Source: Coccinella septempunctata (taxonomy: Eukaryota; Arthropoda; Insecta; Coleoptera; Coccinellidae). Taken from it: a DNA stretch of 64,000 nt. A model generated the notes under the pieces. The model was not told the DNA's origin, searched no databases, and saw nothing but the letters and a program-made list of their open reading frames with translations. Position numbers and translations under genes: made by a program. The stretch covers positions 35,182,001 to 35,246,000 of the forward strand of contig NC_058192.1 in the NCBI RefSeq assembly GCF_907165205.1, in the 5' to 3' direction. Shown here in pieces: positions 30,500 through 43,300 of the stretch (position 1 is the first letter of the stretch; each line of letters opens with the position of its first letter).

Positions 30500-30580
30500 T
30501 CAATCACCAGGAACTTCAGTTTTTATACAATTTATTCAATTAGCTACGTTTCGAGACTTTTAGTCTCTTCCTCAGGCTGA
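30500..30580 (-). other. Possible Penelope-like 3' end with hammerhead-like core
   Basis: On the minus strand, CCTGAGGAAGAGACTAAAAG is followed by TCTCGAAACGTAGC. This has the CUGANGA and GAAA boxes flanking a GAGAC/GUCUC stem, in the order of a hammerhead ribozyme, with one extra A. Penelope-like elements often carry hammerhead motifs in their terminal repeats. Flanking stems were not proven. Confidence 0.3.
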
Positions 30581-31050
30581 AAAATATAAACATAAACACG
30601 ATAAAAATCCTCTAGATAGAAAGTAATCAACATGAATACCTGTACAACATTATTCATACCTTCGGAAACTGATTATATGAACAACGAAAATATGTCTAGG
30701 TATGAAATATGAACGAATCGATCAGTAAACATACATTCTGGAAATTCTATCCGATCACGAGCACTTTGTAAAGCTTATACCGGGTACAGTGAAAAATCCG
30801 AGGGGTGAACCGGTCATGAAAATGTTGTACACCACAATTCAGACAATTCACGCAATTCCTATGATACCATATGAAACAATTCAGACAATTCCAACAATTC
30901 ACACAATTCAAGAAAATTCATGGCAATTCCTGACAATTCACGGACAATTCATGAAAATTTAAAACAATTCAATACAATTCATAACAATTCAATACGATTC
31001 ATGGCAATTCAACACAATTCAATACAATTCATGGCAATTCATATTTCAGA

Positions 31051-31868
31051 TTAATGTCTCAAATATGCAATATCGAAGTTTTTTCACATCATACTATACT
31101 TATTCAGACTTAGGTCCGGTTTCATGAAGCTAGATCGGAGAATAAACGCTTGATTGACGAATATAATGAAACAACATTGACATGTTTGCAATCGATTTCA
31201 ACAATATGAAACTGGAGAAGTGAACTGCCAGGAATTGTTGAGAATGGTCGTGAATTGACAGGAAATGCTGTTTATTGTCAGGAAATTTTGTGGATCGCCG
31301 TGAATTGCTATAAATTGTCAAACAATTCACGATATGTTTGAAAATTCTTATGAGTTTTGTGAAATTGTTATGAATTCCAAAGATTTTTTTATTATTAAGC
31401 CATACGCTGACACGAAAGCTTTAGTTCTGCAATTTTCTAGTCGCAGAAATAAGTAGTATGCACGAATCATATTTTGGATGCGTGTCCATTAGGTGTATGC
31501 ATATTTTTTTATCCTTCCCCAAACATGGTAATCTAAGAGCGTTAGATCTTATTGACGTGGTGGCCGTGGAACCAGAAATTTTGTTTTTACTTTAGTATTC
31601 AGTGGAAAAAAATGAGATGTGTAGATGAGAATTACGGACTTTTACTATTATTCATTATTTAATTATTTGAAAATTATATAAATAATTAGAATTGGAAGTT
31701 ACTACTAGATATACCTATTATTGGTTGAATATTTCAAAAACGATCTCGAAAATGATGAATTACAGGCATATAGTTGATGGGACATTTTTTGATGGTTTTC
31801 AGAAGTAAAAATCATAAGACGAAATTCAAATTAAGAAGTGGAATTGATGACTGTGAGTTATAATAAAT
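31051..31868. other. Unannotated interior of the inverted-repeat block
   Basis: Apart from AATTGTC/AATTGC-rich sequence near 31210-31400 (complement of the ACAATTC arrays), I see no gene or named repeat. Confidence 0.4.
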
Positions 31869-32270
31869 AAAGAAGTTAACGGCATGCAGACAATCATTGA
31901 ATTCTGAAAAAATACACCTTCGGGCAGGATTCGAACTAGCGGCCCTCTTGATTCCTTGCAGATGTCGCTAAACGTCGACGATTCCATGGGTAATGGGTAA
32001 AAAGGATCTTGATGGTCACTGAAAGTGAATGTTGTTCCCTTACCACCTAACAAACTCTCACCCTTGCGAACATTGAAACGTTCGCAAGGAGACTAACAAA
32101 TGGATTCTGGTTCAGTATAGGTCCGTCAACGCAGAACGAGGCCGTGAACTCTGGTAGCTCGGTTGGTAAGAGCACTTGACCGCGAATCAAGAGGGTCGTG
32201 GGTTCGAATCCTGTCCGGAGGTGTACTTTTTCAGAATTCAATAATTGTCTGCATGCCGTAAACTTCTTTA
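31869..32270. repeat. Inverted pair of tRNA-derived repeats
   Basis: 31869-31954 is the reverse complement of 32184-32270 with few differences. Both carry GTTCGAATCCTG (B box) and the tail 'TTCAGAATTCAATAATTGTC' / 'GCATGCCG'. Only the right copy keeps the upstream tRNA half. Confidence 0.7.
32151..32222 (+). tRNA. tRNA-like sequence, probably a pseudogene or SINE head
   Basis: TAGCTCGGTTGG (A box) and GGTTCGAATCC (B box) are correctly spaced. The arm CTTGA-CCGCGAA-TCAAG forms an anticodon stem and loop with GCG in the anticodon place, but the universal U33 is C. The acceptor stem (around ACTCTGG versus CCGGAGGT) pairs poorly. The second inverted copy and shared tail point to a tRNA-derived repeat rather than a working tRNA. 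Confidence 0.45.
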
Positions 32271-32960
32271 TTTCTTGTAAAAATCATAATTCAATTTCGG
32301 TTCCCATTTTAAGTTTTTAACGACGTTTTTAATTGAAATTTGGCCTGTTTTTGTGAATATCCTGTAGAATTCTTCCGTCAATACCTGAAGTGAAAAATGT
32401 ACAACATAACTTCAATAATAGGTACTGAAAATTTCATTCTTCTAGCGTGAAAGGGCAAGTAGCTCTGATCATCTTTGTGATCCTCCCGAATAGAGAATAT
32501 TTTTCCAAGAGCACAAATGTCCCTGGAAAACTTCGAAATATAAGTGAGGTGATGATCGTAATCCCATCAAAATTCGATGCCGGATCCAAAAATGGGAAAT
32601 TTATTGGGCATACAATACATACAGGGTGTTAAAAATTCATGCGACAAAATTCAGAAGGTCAATGCTCGTATGAAATTTCCTCAGCCGAGCCCTTTCCGAG
32701 ATATCACCCTCAAAAGGTGGTGACTAAAATTCAGTTTTTATTTTTCTTCCAAATTATCAGTATTCCATAACACGTAGACTACGTTCGTGTATTTTGGAGG
32801 GAGGCGATCGTTTCCAGCATTTATTATAAACCTTCCACATATACGTCCTGTATATTTCACATATTCCAGATTTCAACGACATCTCGGATAACCCACTGAA
32901 AATATCTTCTGGGATTAAGAAAGAATGACCCTGTATACTAGATATGCCCATATAAATGAA
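32271..32960. other. Unannotated; 'ACAGGGTGTTAAAAA' repeat end near 32626
   Basis: No gene is seen. At 32626 begins a phrase (ACAGGGTGTTAAAAATTC) of the type found at the ends of many insect repeats. A matching partner was not located. Confidence 0.35.
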
Positions 32961-33500
32961 TAGATTATTATTATTATTATTATTACACTACAATAAGAGT
33001 GGAGGTTAAACCTATGCACTCAATACAGAACTAATATATACAATGTATGCTAGAAGGTAGATGAATTTAAGCACTTCGCCATCGGTCGTACATGTTCTTG
33101 AACCTGTTGACTGTATCAGCATTCACCACTTCATTCGGGAGACGATTCCAAACGTCGAAAATTCTATTAGGTAAGAAGTTCATCCGGCAGGTGGTCTTAA
33201 ACGATTCCTTGGCAAGTTTGAAACTATGTCCGCGAAGATGGTTCGTATTTAAAGGGAATAAATGTTCAAGGTCTACACCAAAGAATCCATGCGTAGCCCT
33301 AAAAGCCACTATCATGTCACCCCTGGCACGCCGGTCCTCGAATCTTGTCAGGTCAAACAATCTCATTCTTGCCTCGTAGCTTGGTCGAGAGAACCAGGAA
33401 AACGGGATTCTTGTGCACCATCTCTGGATAGACCCAAGAAGCTGTAAGTCAGATTTGAGAGCTACCCACCAAACTGGCCCAGCGTACTCATGATGCTACT
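32961..33500 (-). pseudogene. 3' end of a CR1-like LINE
   Basis: On the minus strand the frame reads 'YAGPVWWVALKSDLQLLGSI', 'EDRRARGDMIVAFRATHGFF' and 'FLPNRIFDVWNRLPNEVV' and then stops at about 33067. This is the conserved C-terminal end of CR1-group ORF2. A short 3' UTR follows and a tail of (TAA)n repeats (plus-strand ATT repeats at 32965-32983). Only the last 150 or so codons remain, a typical 5' truncation. Confidence 0.75.
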
Positions 33501-33766
33501 CATTTCTAAGACGAGAAAGTTGTACTAAAAATAACTTGTCGGCGGATGCATAATAATTTAAAAAAATGCTTTGCAATTCATAACAATTCCAAACAATTCA
33601 CGAAAATTCATGACAATTCACAAGAATTCCTGACAATTCACGATAATTCTCAACAATTCCTGGCAATTCATGACAATTCCTGGCAATTCAATTCAATTCA
33701 TGACAATTCATGGCAATTCCTACAATTTGTACACCACAATTCACGACCGGTTCACCCCTCGGAAAA

Positions 33767-35720
33767 ATCAAAGGTTGTTCAAAAAAATGCGCCAACCAGA
33801 ACTGACGAAATGGATACTAAGGATGACCTCGCGAAATGAAATGACTTGCTATACGGTATCGGGATGTAATTAATTGTATTTCTCCAGAAATGAAAGAAAC
33901 ACAACCAGGGCGGATCTACTCGAGACGACGAGCGGTATCTCTTATCCTCTACCCCAAGGGCTTACGCACCATGACTGATAGAAAAGAAGAGATTTCGGTT
34001 TCAACACTTACGACGCGGAACGCGAACAGGGGGGTTGACGGGACTTTCCCTTCAGTACCCCAAGGGCTTACGCACCATGACTGATAGCGAAGGGAAAAGT
34101 CAGACTCGCGAAACAGGGTAAAGTACAGCAAGAGATAACAGAAAGCGATACAGTACAGCAGTGTCAAAGAAGTAACCGGTGTAGGTCTAATTAAGAAACT
34201 GAACGGTAAAGACGGGAACCTACCTCCTTTATTTCAGGCACTCGCGGAAAACAAACGAAAACTAAAAATTAATTCCTAAGAGCACTAATCCTCGCAACAC
34301 AAAATTATTTCTAAATTCGTTGAACGGCTTGTCGTGCACACAATTAAAGTCGAATCGCAGAGAAAAGAGAGTACGGAGCGTAAAAGTGACTAAGAGTAAA
34401 AGAGTCAAAGTAAAGAGACTGAAGTAAAAAAGAGGCCGTCGCGGGGGAAAATCTGCTTTTATAGGCAAATCCCCCCACACGTTAAAATCTGAAAATTCCA
34501 GAATGCGACAAGAGTGAAAAATGTCGTCCAGCTCCGGTTTATCGCATATCAACATCAGAAAAACGTCGAAATCTTCAACGGCATGCAAGAAAAACAACGT
34601 TAAACACAGATAAACGGTTTTTTTACATTTACTCTGCCTATCGGAATGAATGTACTGAATATTTGAGAATTAAATATTTTCAAAGGCGGAAATGTAAAAT
34701 GAAAGGAATGCACTAAAATGAACTCATTACAGTGTAATGAGACAGAACGAGAGAGATGATTACCAACGCAACAGGAATAGCAAATCTATTAGAAAAGAAG
34801 AAGGTTTTCTATGATAGTACATAAATTGAGGTGAGTTGTGTTACAAATGCAACATAGAGAAATGAAATATTGTAATTGTAGAAAGAATTAATAAATAGTA
34901 TTCATAATTGATATGAAACAAGAAGAGCTATTCATAACGTTGCAGAAAAGAAATAATGCATCATAATTTTCAGGTAATAGAGTCATGCAAAAGTTTATAA
35001 TAACTTATACTTATTGAGTTGAAATCAGATTGGACCTCCTAGAGCGTTATCACAAACCAGTCTGTCCAAGAGAGTTAATTGAGTGTATTCCATTATTCAG
35101 AGTTCTGAGTGTAGTGCGATGGATCTAGATCTGGTCTATGAGAAGCCTTTGAAGCGTCCAACTTGAGTGTAGAGGTACTTGAAACTTACGAGGCCTGAGA
35201 ACTCTGATCGTAAGAGGTGTAAAGTTAATCTAAGGTGACATGTATACATTACGAGAGTGAATACAACTATGTAAGCTTCTACTAGAGTGGTGTGAAATGT
35301 GAACTTGGTGCTAAAATCCGATAAATTAAAATGTGAGTGGTTTTCGAGGTGATGTGATTTAAAGCGAATGGAATATCGATGCATTTTGAGGAGGTTGAAG
35401 CAATTAGGCACATGGAGCACGTGGTTGATTGAGAGATTTGGAGAAAATTGCGAAAATATACATGCAAATGTGATATAGAGATGTAGAGCAGAATATTTCA
35501 AATCTAATAGTGAGAAAAGGCATAGCGATTGAGTGAATGTTGAGAGGAAAATTGTGTAAATGATATTCTAACGAACCGCATGCAAAAAATGATTACATTT
35601 TTTGTTGTATGAAAGACGTACTGTACCTTTTGAGATGTTAATCGAGTGCTTATTATAAAATAATAGGTATTATTAGATTGGAGTTGACTGAGAAGGTTGA
35701 GAGTGCACTAAAAAATCACG
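33767..35720. other. No gene; one 32-bp direct repeat
   Basis: The phrase TACCCCAAGGGCTTACGCAC plus ATGACTGATAG occurs at 33950-33981 and 34056-34087, 106 bp apart. 34260-34600 has LTR-like composition (minus-strand TATA-like 'cttttataggc' at about 34453), but no partner was found. 34620-35720 shows nothing recognisable. Confidence 0.4.
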
Positions 35721-35784
35721 TTAACAATCAGGGGCGGATGGGCTACCTCGAACCGGCCCGGGAATATTCTTCCAGACCGGCCCA

Positions 35785-36562
35785 CTTCAAGAAAAAAAAA
35801 TACAAAAAAGTACTTTTAAGGTGGGGGTTCAGTGGAGTAGCTAGTATGAGTTGCCATGAAAAAAAAATTTTTGATGAGCAGCCCCTAAAGATGGCATCTT
35901 AAAAGCAATTATCAAAGGTTTTTTACAATTCACAAAACTGTAAAAAAATTGAGCAGACATTTTGTGGGAGCGAGAAGGCGATGAAAAAAATGGGCCATGT
36001 TCCCATATAATTGCAAGGGATATTAAAAAACTAAAATCGTTTGGTCAGAATTTTTTTCCTTATTCATATAATACTTTCGAGAAATTAATTTTTGATTTCC
36101 TGCTTTAAGTGAAAGTTTTCACCTAGTTGGCGGATAGCATGCAGACATTATAGGGAAACAGCTCAATTTGATTTTTGTCCGCTTTCTGGTTTCTAAGAAA
36201 AAAATTAAACATTTCTTTCCATTTGCTTTCAGCAGGAAGCTGTATATAAACATGGGCTGCTCAAAAAAAAAAAAAATTATATGAAAGACCCACTGTTTTT
36301 CGACTATAAATCGACCCTTAAATTAACTACTCCTTTACAATCTGCAATCTGCATATTATGTTAGTTTTATATTTATTTCAATCCATTTTATTCAAAACAA
36401 CTCTGAGTAAATAGAATCAACGGAAAATGTTGTCTATAGGTATGGTTGAAAAAATGAAAATTTTCTCACATTTCACATCAAGTATTTTTTGAACCGTACA
36501 CAACATGAATGCATAGTTTCCAAATTTCGATTTCAAATTTCCTTAGGGTAATTTTGAATGAA
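35785..36562. other. Left interior of the hAT element
   Basis: AT-rich DNA with several A runs. I see no transposase similarity in any frame. Confidence 0.45.
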
Positions 36563-36566
36563 ATTG

Positions 36567-38110
36567 TGTGATGGGCTTTTTCTCTCACCCTGGACGCTCC
36601 TTACCTTTGCTCGGGCGCCAGTGGGGCAATCAGTGGAACCCCACGTCTCTCACAGAATCTCCAAAAATTAGAGAGCCCGGGTAGACTTGAATGATCAGTG
36701 GAGAAGGGTAGCAGTGAAAACTAGGGTGGTAGCGTCTTCTTGGTCTCTGCTTTCTGACGGTTTTTAATCGCTCAAAAAGAGTACCTACCTCTTCTGACGA
36801 AAATCTAGTTCTAACTGATTTAGGGAACTATCTCTCACTGGCAAAAATAACTGGCAACAAAATAAATGTTTAGTCCTTTATTCCTAATGGATCAAATTAT
36901 ATACAGAAATGTACAAGTCTCAACAAATATTGATGTCAACCGGCGTCCTGGTCAGTGTGGGGGCGGCTGATGAAACACGGTCTCTCCAGGAGAATACGGT
37001 TGAAATAGACGGTAAATACGGTTAAATTTTGTACGGTCACTCCAGAGGAGTACGGTGGAAATAGACGGTAGTTACGGTCTGTTGAGATCCTGGCAAGTCA
37101 CTCCTTCTGTCGGCGGAAATCGGTACAGTGGCTGGTCTCAGTCGAATGGCAGTGCACCCTGTCTCTCACTCTTTGTCTCTCTCTCTCTCTCTCTCTCTGT
37201 TACCCTCTGTCGGCAAAATCGGTACCGTGGCTGGTCTCAGTCCAATTGCAGTGCTGTCTCTCTCTCTCCCTTTCTCTCTCTGTAGTCCTCAAAATGGCTG
37301 CCAGTCAGACAGCAGGTCGGAAGGAACTGTCAACCTGTAACTTGATCGGTCGGAAGTCGGCAATATATTAACAAAATAAGCACCAAAAATACGGTAGGAA
37401 CTCCAAGTCCTACGAGGACCCCACGGCGGTCGCACGGACACAGATGGCCGGCACTTTACACAGTCTACGATCACTAGGTCAAGTTTAAACGGTAGGTAAG
37501 TATTCTCAGCCAGTCCAACAGACTAAAGAAAGCGGAAAATAGTCCTCAGGTATGCACTACGTAAGAAACAATAATACTACAAGCGACTTGCCTTAAACTT
37601 TCAAACTTCTTAACGTAATTTCCAACTCACGGCAATAACACGTTACGCACTTTTCTCGGCAGCTCGATCTCCACTGACCTCGCTCTTGACCTTCCGCGCA
37701 GGGCTCGAAGAAGTACCACTCCTCGGGAAAACTGCCCCACTATCGGTAACTCATTTCCCCATTGGCTGCACTCAACTTGCTCGGTCAATCAGCCGGCTCG
37801 GAAAGAAACAGAAACAACTGAAGAGAAGGAAAAACTGAACAAGTTGAAAGACCGCTCTCGACTCAGAAAATGTACGGTTGAACGGAAATAATTATAAAAT
37901 ATATAAATTCTGAAAACAAAAGACATATACGGTTTCCGCTACAAATATGGGACTGGTCGGTGGAAAACAATGACATAATATCAATCGGTAAAGACCCCCT
38001 ATGATAACATAACGGTTTTCTTCGGAGATATTTCGGTTGATAGGTCTTATTATACAAGTATAGGTGAAGAAATTTCCTTTTCGTGGCGGGGCAAAATCTG
38101 CCTCGTCACA
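36567..38110 (-). repeat. 3' LTR of gypsy A
   Basis: 1544 bp, near-identical to 49982-51521. The clearest difference is a longer CT repeat at about 37176-37199. The polypurine tract GAAGGAGGGGGA (minus, 38111-38122) touches its start. Small frames inside are mirrored in the other LTR and are not genes. Confidence 0.9.
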
Positions 38111-38341
38111 TCCCCCTCCTTCGTCGGCAAGAAAAATAAAACGAAGTTTTATTTTTCTTTCAACCTCCCTGGGTATCGTTGCGGTATCTCTAAATGTCGG
38201 TCTCAGCCTGTGAAAGCTGCGGCGTTATTTCATGACCTGATGAATTCGAACGGTAATTTAAAAACTGTCGGTTGGCGCATCCACCATTTCGGTAAGAAGA
38301 CTTTGAGCCTTCTCGGATTTTCAAATTGGAAAATTATTCGG

Positions 38342-38527
38342 TCAGGTTCTTAACGGCATATACCTTTCAATCCCAGGGGATTTCAGGTCCTTTATGTGGA
38401 CGTGGCTGACAACCTTATCACTGCCATCCTTGATGTCATACACCACAGGAGAGACTACGTCTACAACGGTATACGGTCCGGAGTATTTCGGAGCCAACTT
38501 GGCGGCAACTCCCTTCACTGCAGAAGA
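38342..38527 (-). pseudogene. Element A integrase C-terminus, cut off by element B
   Basis: The minus-strand frame ends with a GPY/F-type module, 'LAPKYSGPYTVVDVVSPVVY' and 'VHIKDLKS', as at the end of gypsy integrases. Its upstream part continues at 46724 beyond element B. When one copy of the AAGA duplication is taken out, the reading frame is continuous, so the gene was open until B landed. Confidence 0.8.
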
Positions 38528-40295
38528 TATAACGCCCAAAAAAAAAAAAGTTCAACTATCTTAACTTTTGAAAGAACAGACAAAAAAAAAACAGAAGGAA
38601 ACGCTAGGAACACCTCGGTTTGCTTACAGTGGAGATGGGGTGAGTTCAGTTTGATGGAATAGGGCGCCAACGTATTTATTTTCCTAGCGATCCAACACAA
38701 AAAAGAAATAGTTTGAAGGTGAACGGACTACTCTAAAAGCATAAATTCACAAAAAAAAAAACTGATGAATACTGCTTCAGCCAAATACGTAAACTCCGAA
38801 ACAGATAAAACAGAACGTAAATGTCTATTAAAGAAAAGGTAAGCAGATCAAGTTGAGTATCTTATGAAAGAGAAATGTAAATGACGATCAAAGAAAAGGT
38901 AAGTAAACCAAGTCCAATATCTCATGAAAGGTGTAATTTCAAAAATTATAGAAATAATAAAGCGATATTCCGATGTGAGATTCTATTATCTATTCCCTAC
39001 AATTATTGTTTTCTGAACGATTATGAACCCAATGTACAAACACTTTTCCCTATGCTTGATCAAGCGTAGTTCCCAAAATACTTTCGTACAAATTATGGTA
39101 CACACTATATAACAACTAGATAACAGTTCTATCAGAATTTCACTTCAGTTCATAAATTTATTAAAGATGGAAAATAATGTATTATGTACTTATAAATACT
39201 TATGTATTTATGTATTATATATTGTTACGTATTATTTACTTACAAATACACACTATTAAATGTACTTGCCTTGTGAAAATGCTTATAGATGAAATAAACA
39301 TATAGATTGAGATACTGTCTTCTCAAATTCACTCTAACTGTGAAACAGTAAACGGTCTATGCATGGAATAAAATTAAATCTGAAATTTCCTGAATGAATG
39401 TAAGGACAAACATCTAAACTCCCTATTATTATTTCAAAAAGTGACCATAATTGATTGACTTGATCAAATTAATATGAGAAAGACGTAAATTCAGATGTCA
39501 CATGAACAATATGTCCACTTTTCACAAATGGCTTCCTTGACGTCAATGTCAGAAAAATTCTCGGTACATACCAGGAATTTCCAATCGAATGATGAAATTA
39601 CCAATTCGAAGATCCCAACGATGAAATTACCAATTCAAAGATCTCAACCAATCTACGATGTCGAAAATCCTCCTCAAGTTGTTTTCCTCCTTTTTCCTTC
39701 AGATTGAAACTACGATATTTCCGATGTTCCGTTCAAACGGGACGATCCAAAATCCACAAAACTCTTATACTCGCAGAAGGAAATTAGAAGATGAAAACAT
39801 ACGTAGACAGGAAAAGAAAAAGGCCCTAAAATACAAATCAAACAGAACAATAAGGGTCTAGATTATATGTATGGAAAAAAATGAACTCACTCAAGTTGTT
39901 AGGCGGCCTTTAAAATTGAATGCTCCTCGTCGTAGCAGAAGTACGTGTTCAATCCCCACAAGGGTAATATTGCTATTCCAACAAACAAACTAGCAATATT
40001 GAAACAATAGACGATCTCACTTTATCCCAAAGCTTGGATTTTCACAAGAAAATTCAGTGAAGAACCTCTAATTACGTACAAGCTAGCTATTCGAAGTAAC
40101 AATCGATGATTTTCTCCCAAAGAAAACGCAGTGAATGAATATTTCAGAACGGGTCCGAACACATGTTGGATGTTTGATAAAAACTTAATTAAGCAAATGA
40201 AAATATTGAGGAAATATGGTTTATAGGCAACTCATGAAACATAGTGAAAATTGAAAAGTTGCAGAAATATTCAAGGGGAAATTCGACACGTTACA
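38528..40295 (-). repeat. 3' LTR of gypsy B, with polypurine tract beside it
   Basis: 1768 bp. The PPT GAAGGGGGAGAATT lies directly next to it (minus sense, 40309-40296). One visible difference from the other LTR is 'GTGTTCAATCC' here versus 'GTGTTTAATCC' there. Short frames in this LTR recur identically in the other copy and have no known similarity. Confidence 0.92.
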
Positions 40296-40389
40296 AATTC
40301 TCCCCCTTCGTCAAGAAATTTTCCCAAAATTTCACAACAAACACAGAAAAGAAAACAAAAACACCTAATAAATCTTAGAATTGACTACT

Positions 40390-43300
40390 TTAGTCGTCTT
40401 TATCGGTTGGGTCAGACTTGAGGTCCTTTACATGCCAAACTCCTTTATCATTGCCAGCTCTGTCCTCCAATCGGTATGTCCAAGGTGATAACCTTTTAGC
40501 AATTAGAAACGGACCTATCCATTTTGGGGCTAATTTCTTCGTGAAATGCTTACTAGCATCAGAAAGTACAAAATTTCTTCTATAGACGGGTTGGTGAACA
40601 ATAAACTCCTCATTCCTTCTTCTCAAATTGTAATAATGAGCATTCCTCTCAGCAGCTGATTTTAGTCGACCCTTTAGCTCATTAAAAATCTTCTGGAATC
40701 CCTTGGACCTCGTTTCTTCGGACGAATCAACAGCAGAATCTCCTTGCAGAGCAATATTATAATCGTCTCCAGACAACATCATCGTTCTACCAAAGTTCAC
40801 AAAATAAGGTGTGTATTTCGTGGTCTCGTTTCTAGAAGTCCTCATAGCACAGGTGAGCTCAGCTAAATTCTCGTCCCATCTCTGATGATTATCAGAAGCA
40901 TATGCTGAAAGAAGAAACTTCAGAGTTCTATTATATCTTTCAGTGGGGTTTGCTTGAGGATGGAAATTCGCATTGAACTTAGCACGAATTTTATATTTTT
41001 CTAACAATTTCGGATATTCCTTCTTATATTGGGGACCATTATCAGAAATTATGAGCCGTGGAACACCGAAAACTAAAAATACACCCTCCTCTAATGCTCT
41101 ACATATCGCCGCAGACGTAGCCTTTCTCATAGGAAAAGTTAGGCAGAATTTACTGAAGTAATCAGTGACGACAAATATATAAGAATTTCCTCTTTTAGAC
41201 CTAGGAAGAGGACCTATCAGATCCGAACAAACAACCTCCCAAGGCTTTGATGATTCAGGATGATGTGATGCCATTAAACCAGCAGGCTTTTTCGAATCTA
41301 CCTTATATCTCAAACAAATCTGACAATTTCTGATATATCGAGCCACGTCCGAGCGAGATTTTGGCCAGAAATATCTTTCGCACAACCGAGAATGTGTCTT
41401 AAACACTCCCATATGACCCGACGTGCAAGAATCATGCATATCCTGAATAACCCTCATTCTCAGTTGCTTAGGTACAACCAACTTCCACGGATTTTCACTC
41501 AAATCGTTCCCAGGTGATCCCAAATGTTTATATAGAAAATTATGATGAACTCTCCAGGTGGGAAATTTTTCTGGACGGTTCTTAACGTTACCCAACATTC
41601 TCAAATACCATGGGTCAACTATATTTCCAAAATCATTGGAGGTTACCATATCTAACTTAGGTACAGAGCGTGACAAAAGATCGGGGACATGGTGGTCAGA
41701 GCCCTTACGATGCGTGACACTAAATTCAAACTGTTGCAGTCGTACAATCCACCTTGCAAGACGACCAGACACAGCTTTAATGTTCTGAAGCCAAACCAAG
41801 CAGTAATGATCGGTGATCACCTCGACTTTTATCCCTTCAATATACGGACGCAGCTTCTCCAGAGCCCACAGAACCGCCAAACATTCCCTCTCTGTTGTCG
41901 AGAAATTCTGTTCTTGTCTCGTTAGAGAACGACTGATGTAGCATATCACCCTCTCACCTCCTTCGGGATCAGGTTGGCTCAATACAGCACCCAATCCATA
42001 TCCTGACGCGTCGGTTTGGACTTGAAAAGGCAAATCGTAGTTAGGGCAGCTCATAATTGGTGCAGACACAAGTTTTTCCTTCAACAAGCTGAACGATTTC
42101 TCGCATTCTGCTGTCCACTGAAATTTGCTACCTCTCTTTAATAGGTTTGTTAAAGGCGAAATGAGGTCAGAAAAATTAGGTATGAATCTACGATACCATG
42201 AAAAGGTTCCAACTAAGCTACGTACATCCTTGACATTACGAGGGGTCGCAATCTCCACCATTGCTTTAACCTTCTCTGGATCAACTTGGAGACCATGACT
42301 ATTCACCACATATCCCAAATACTTCATTTCACTCCTGCAAAACTTACATTTATCTCTAGAAACTGTGAGTCCTGCCTCATGCAGTCTACGGAATACTTCT
42401 TCAAGTATATAAAGGTGTTTCTCGAAGTCTTCTGTAACAATGATGATATCATCTAGATAAAAGAAAACGTACGGTTCAAGGTCGCTCCCAAGCACAACAT
42501 CCATCAGTCTTTGCCAAGTTGCTGGGCTATTACTTAATCCAAATGGCATCCTTCGAAATTGAAATAGTCCCCTATTCGGAACTGTGAATGCAGTGTACTG
42601 GCGGGATTCTTCTTTGACTGGAACTTGCCAGAATGCACTCTTTACATCTAAAGAACTTATGTACTTCGCATTTCGTAATTTATCTAAGGTATTAGATATA
42701 TAGGGTAGAGGATAACTATCCTTTTTCGTAACTGCATTTACCTTCCGATAGTCCACGCAGAATCTGTATGTACCATCTTTCTTTTTAACCATAATTATTG
42801 GGGATGACCAGGGGCTGGAACTTTTTTCGACAATTCCTTGGTGCAACATATCATTCAACTGCTCGTCAATATGTTTTTGGAGTACAGGAGATACTGGGTA
42901 GTACCTCTGTTTGATAGGTGGTCCATCTACTAAAATTTCATGCTCGACTACATTCGTACAACCGATAGCATCATCTCCCATCACACCAGAATTTCTATCG
43001 ACCAATTCGTCCAATTTCCTCTTCTGATCCTCATCCAAGTAGGTATCTATAGTGGCAACATCAACTTTGTCAGCTGAAAAGAACCATTCATTATCTCGCA
43101 AATTGGGAACTATACCTAAAGCTTTCCAAAAGTCTGCTCCGAGCAATATCATCCGAGGTAACTCTAACATTATCAAAACCTCCATCAACACTACTTTGTC
43201 CTTAACTTTCATCGGTAACCTGCAGCTTCCAATGCTTGAGCAAACCTGTCCATTAGCTACAGTACATGTAACCCCTTTTCGAGAATCCAGAGTTACTCCC

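Larger units (their letters stand above)
30789..33766. repeat. Inverted 18-bp ends bounding ACAATTC-rich DNA
   Basis: CCGAGGGGTGAACCGGTC at 30789-30806 recurs as its exact complement at 33749-33766. Just inside each lie a GTACACCACAATTC word and arrays of degenerate ACAATTC units (about 30830-31050 and 33550-33735). A mostly reverse-complement array occupies about 31180-31400. The interior also holds a tRNA-like inverted pair and a LINE fragment. It may be one 3-kb element with TIRs or a satellite-type inverted duplication. Confidence 0.45.

Noticed and set aside
30830..31050. Possible CRISPR-like array (short repeats with spacers)
   Set aside because: Units of ACAATTC are degenerate with no constant repeat or spacer length, and the DNA is eukaryotic.
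37055..37474. Paired small frames repeated at 50470-50885
   Set aside because: They are copies within the two LTRs of gypsy A, and include a CT microsatellite translated as Ser-Leu runs.
38881..39861. Small frames repeated at 45309-46289
   Set aside because: They lie in the two LTRs of gypsy B. No domain is seen and duplication is explained by the LTRs.
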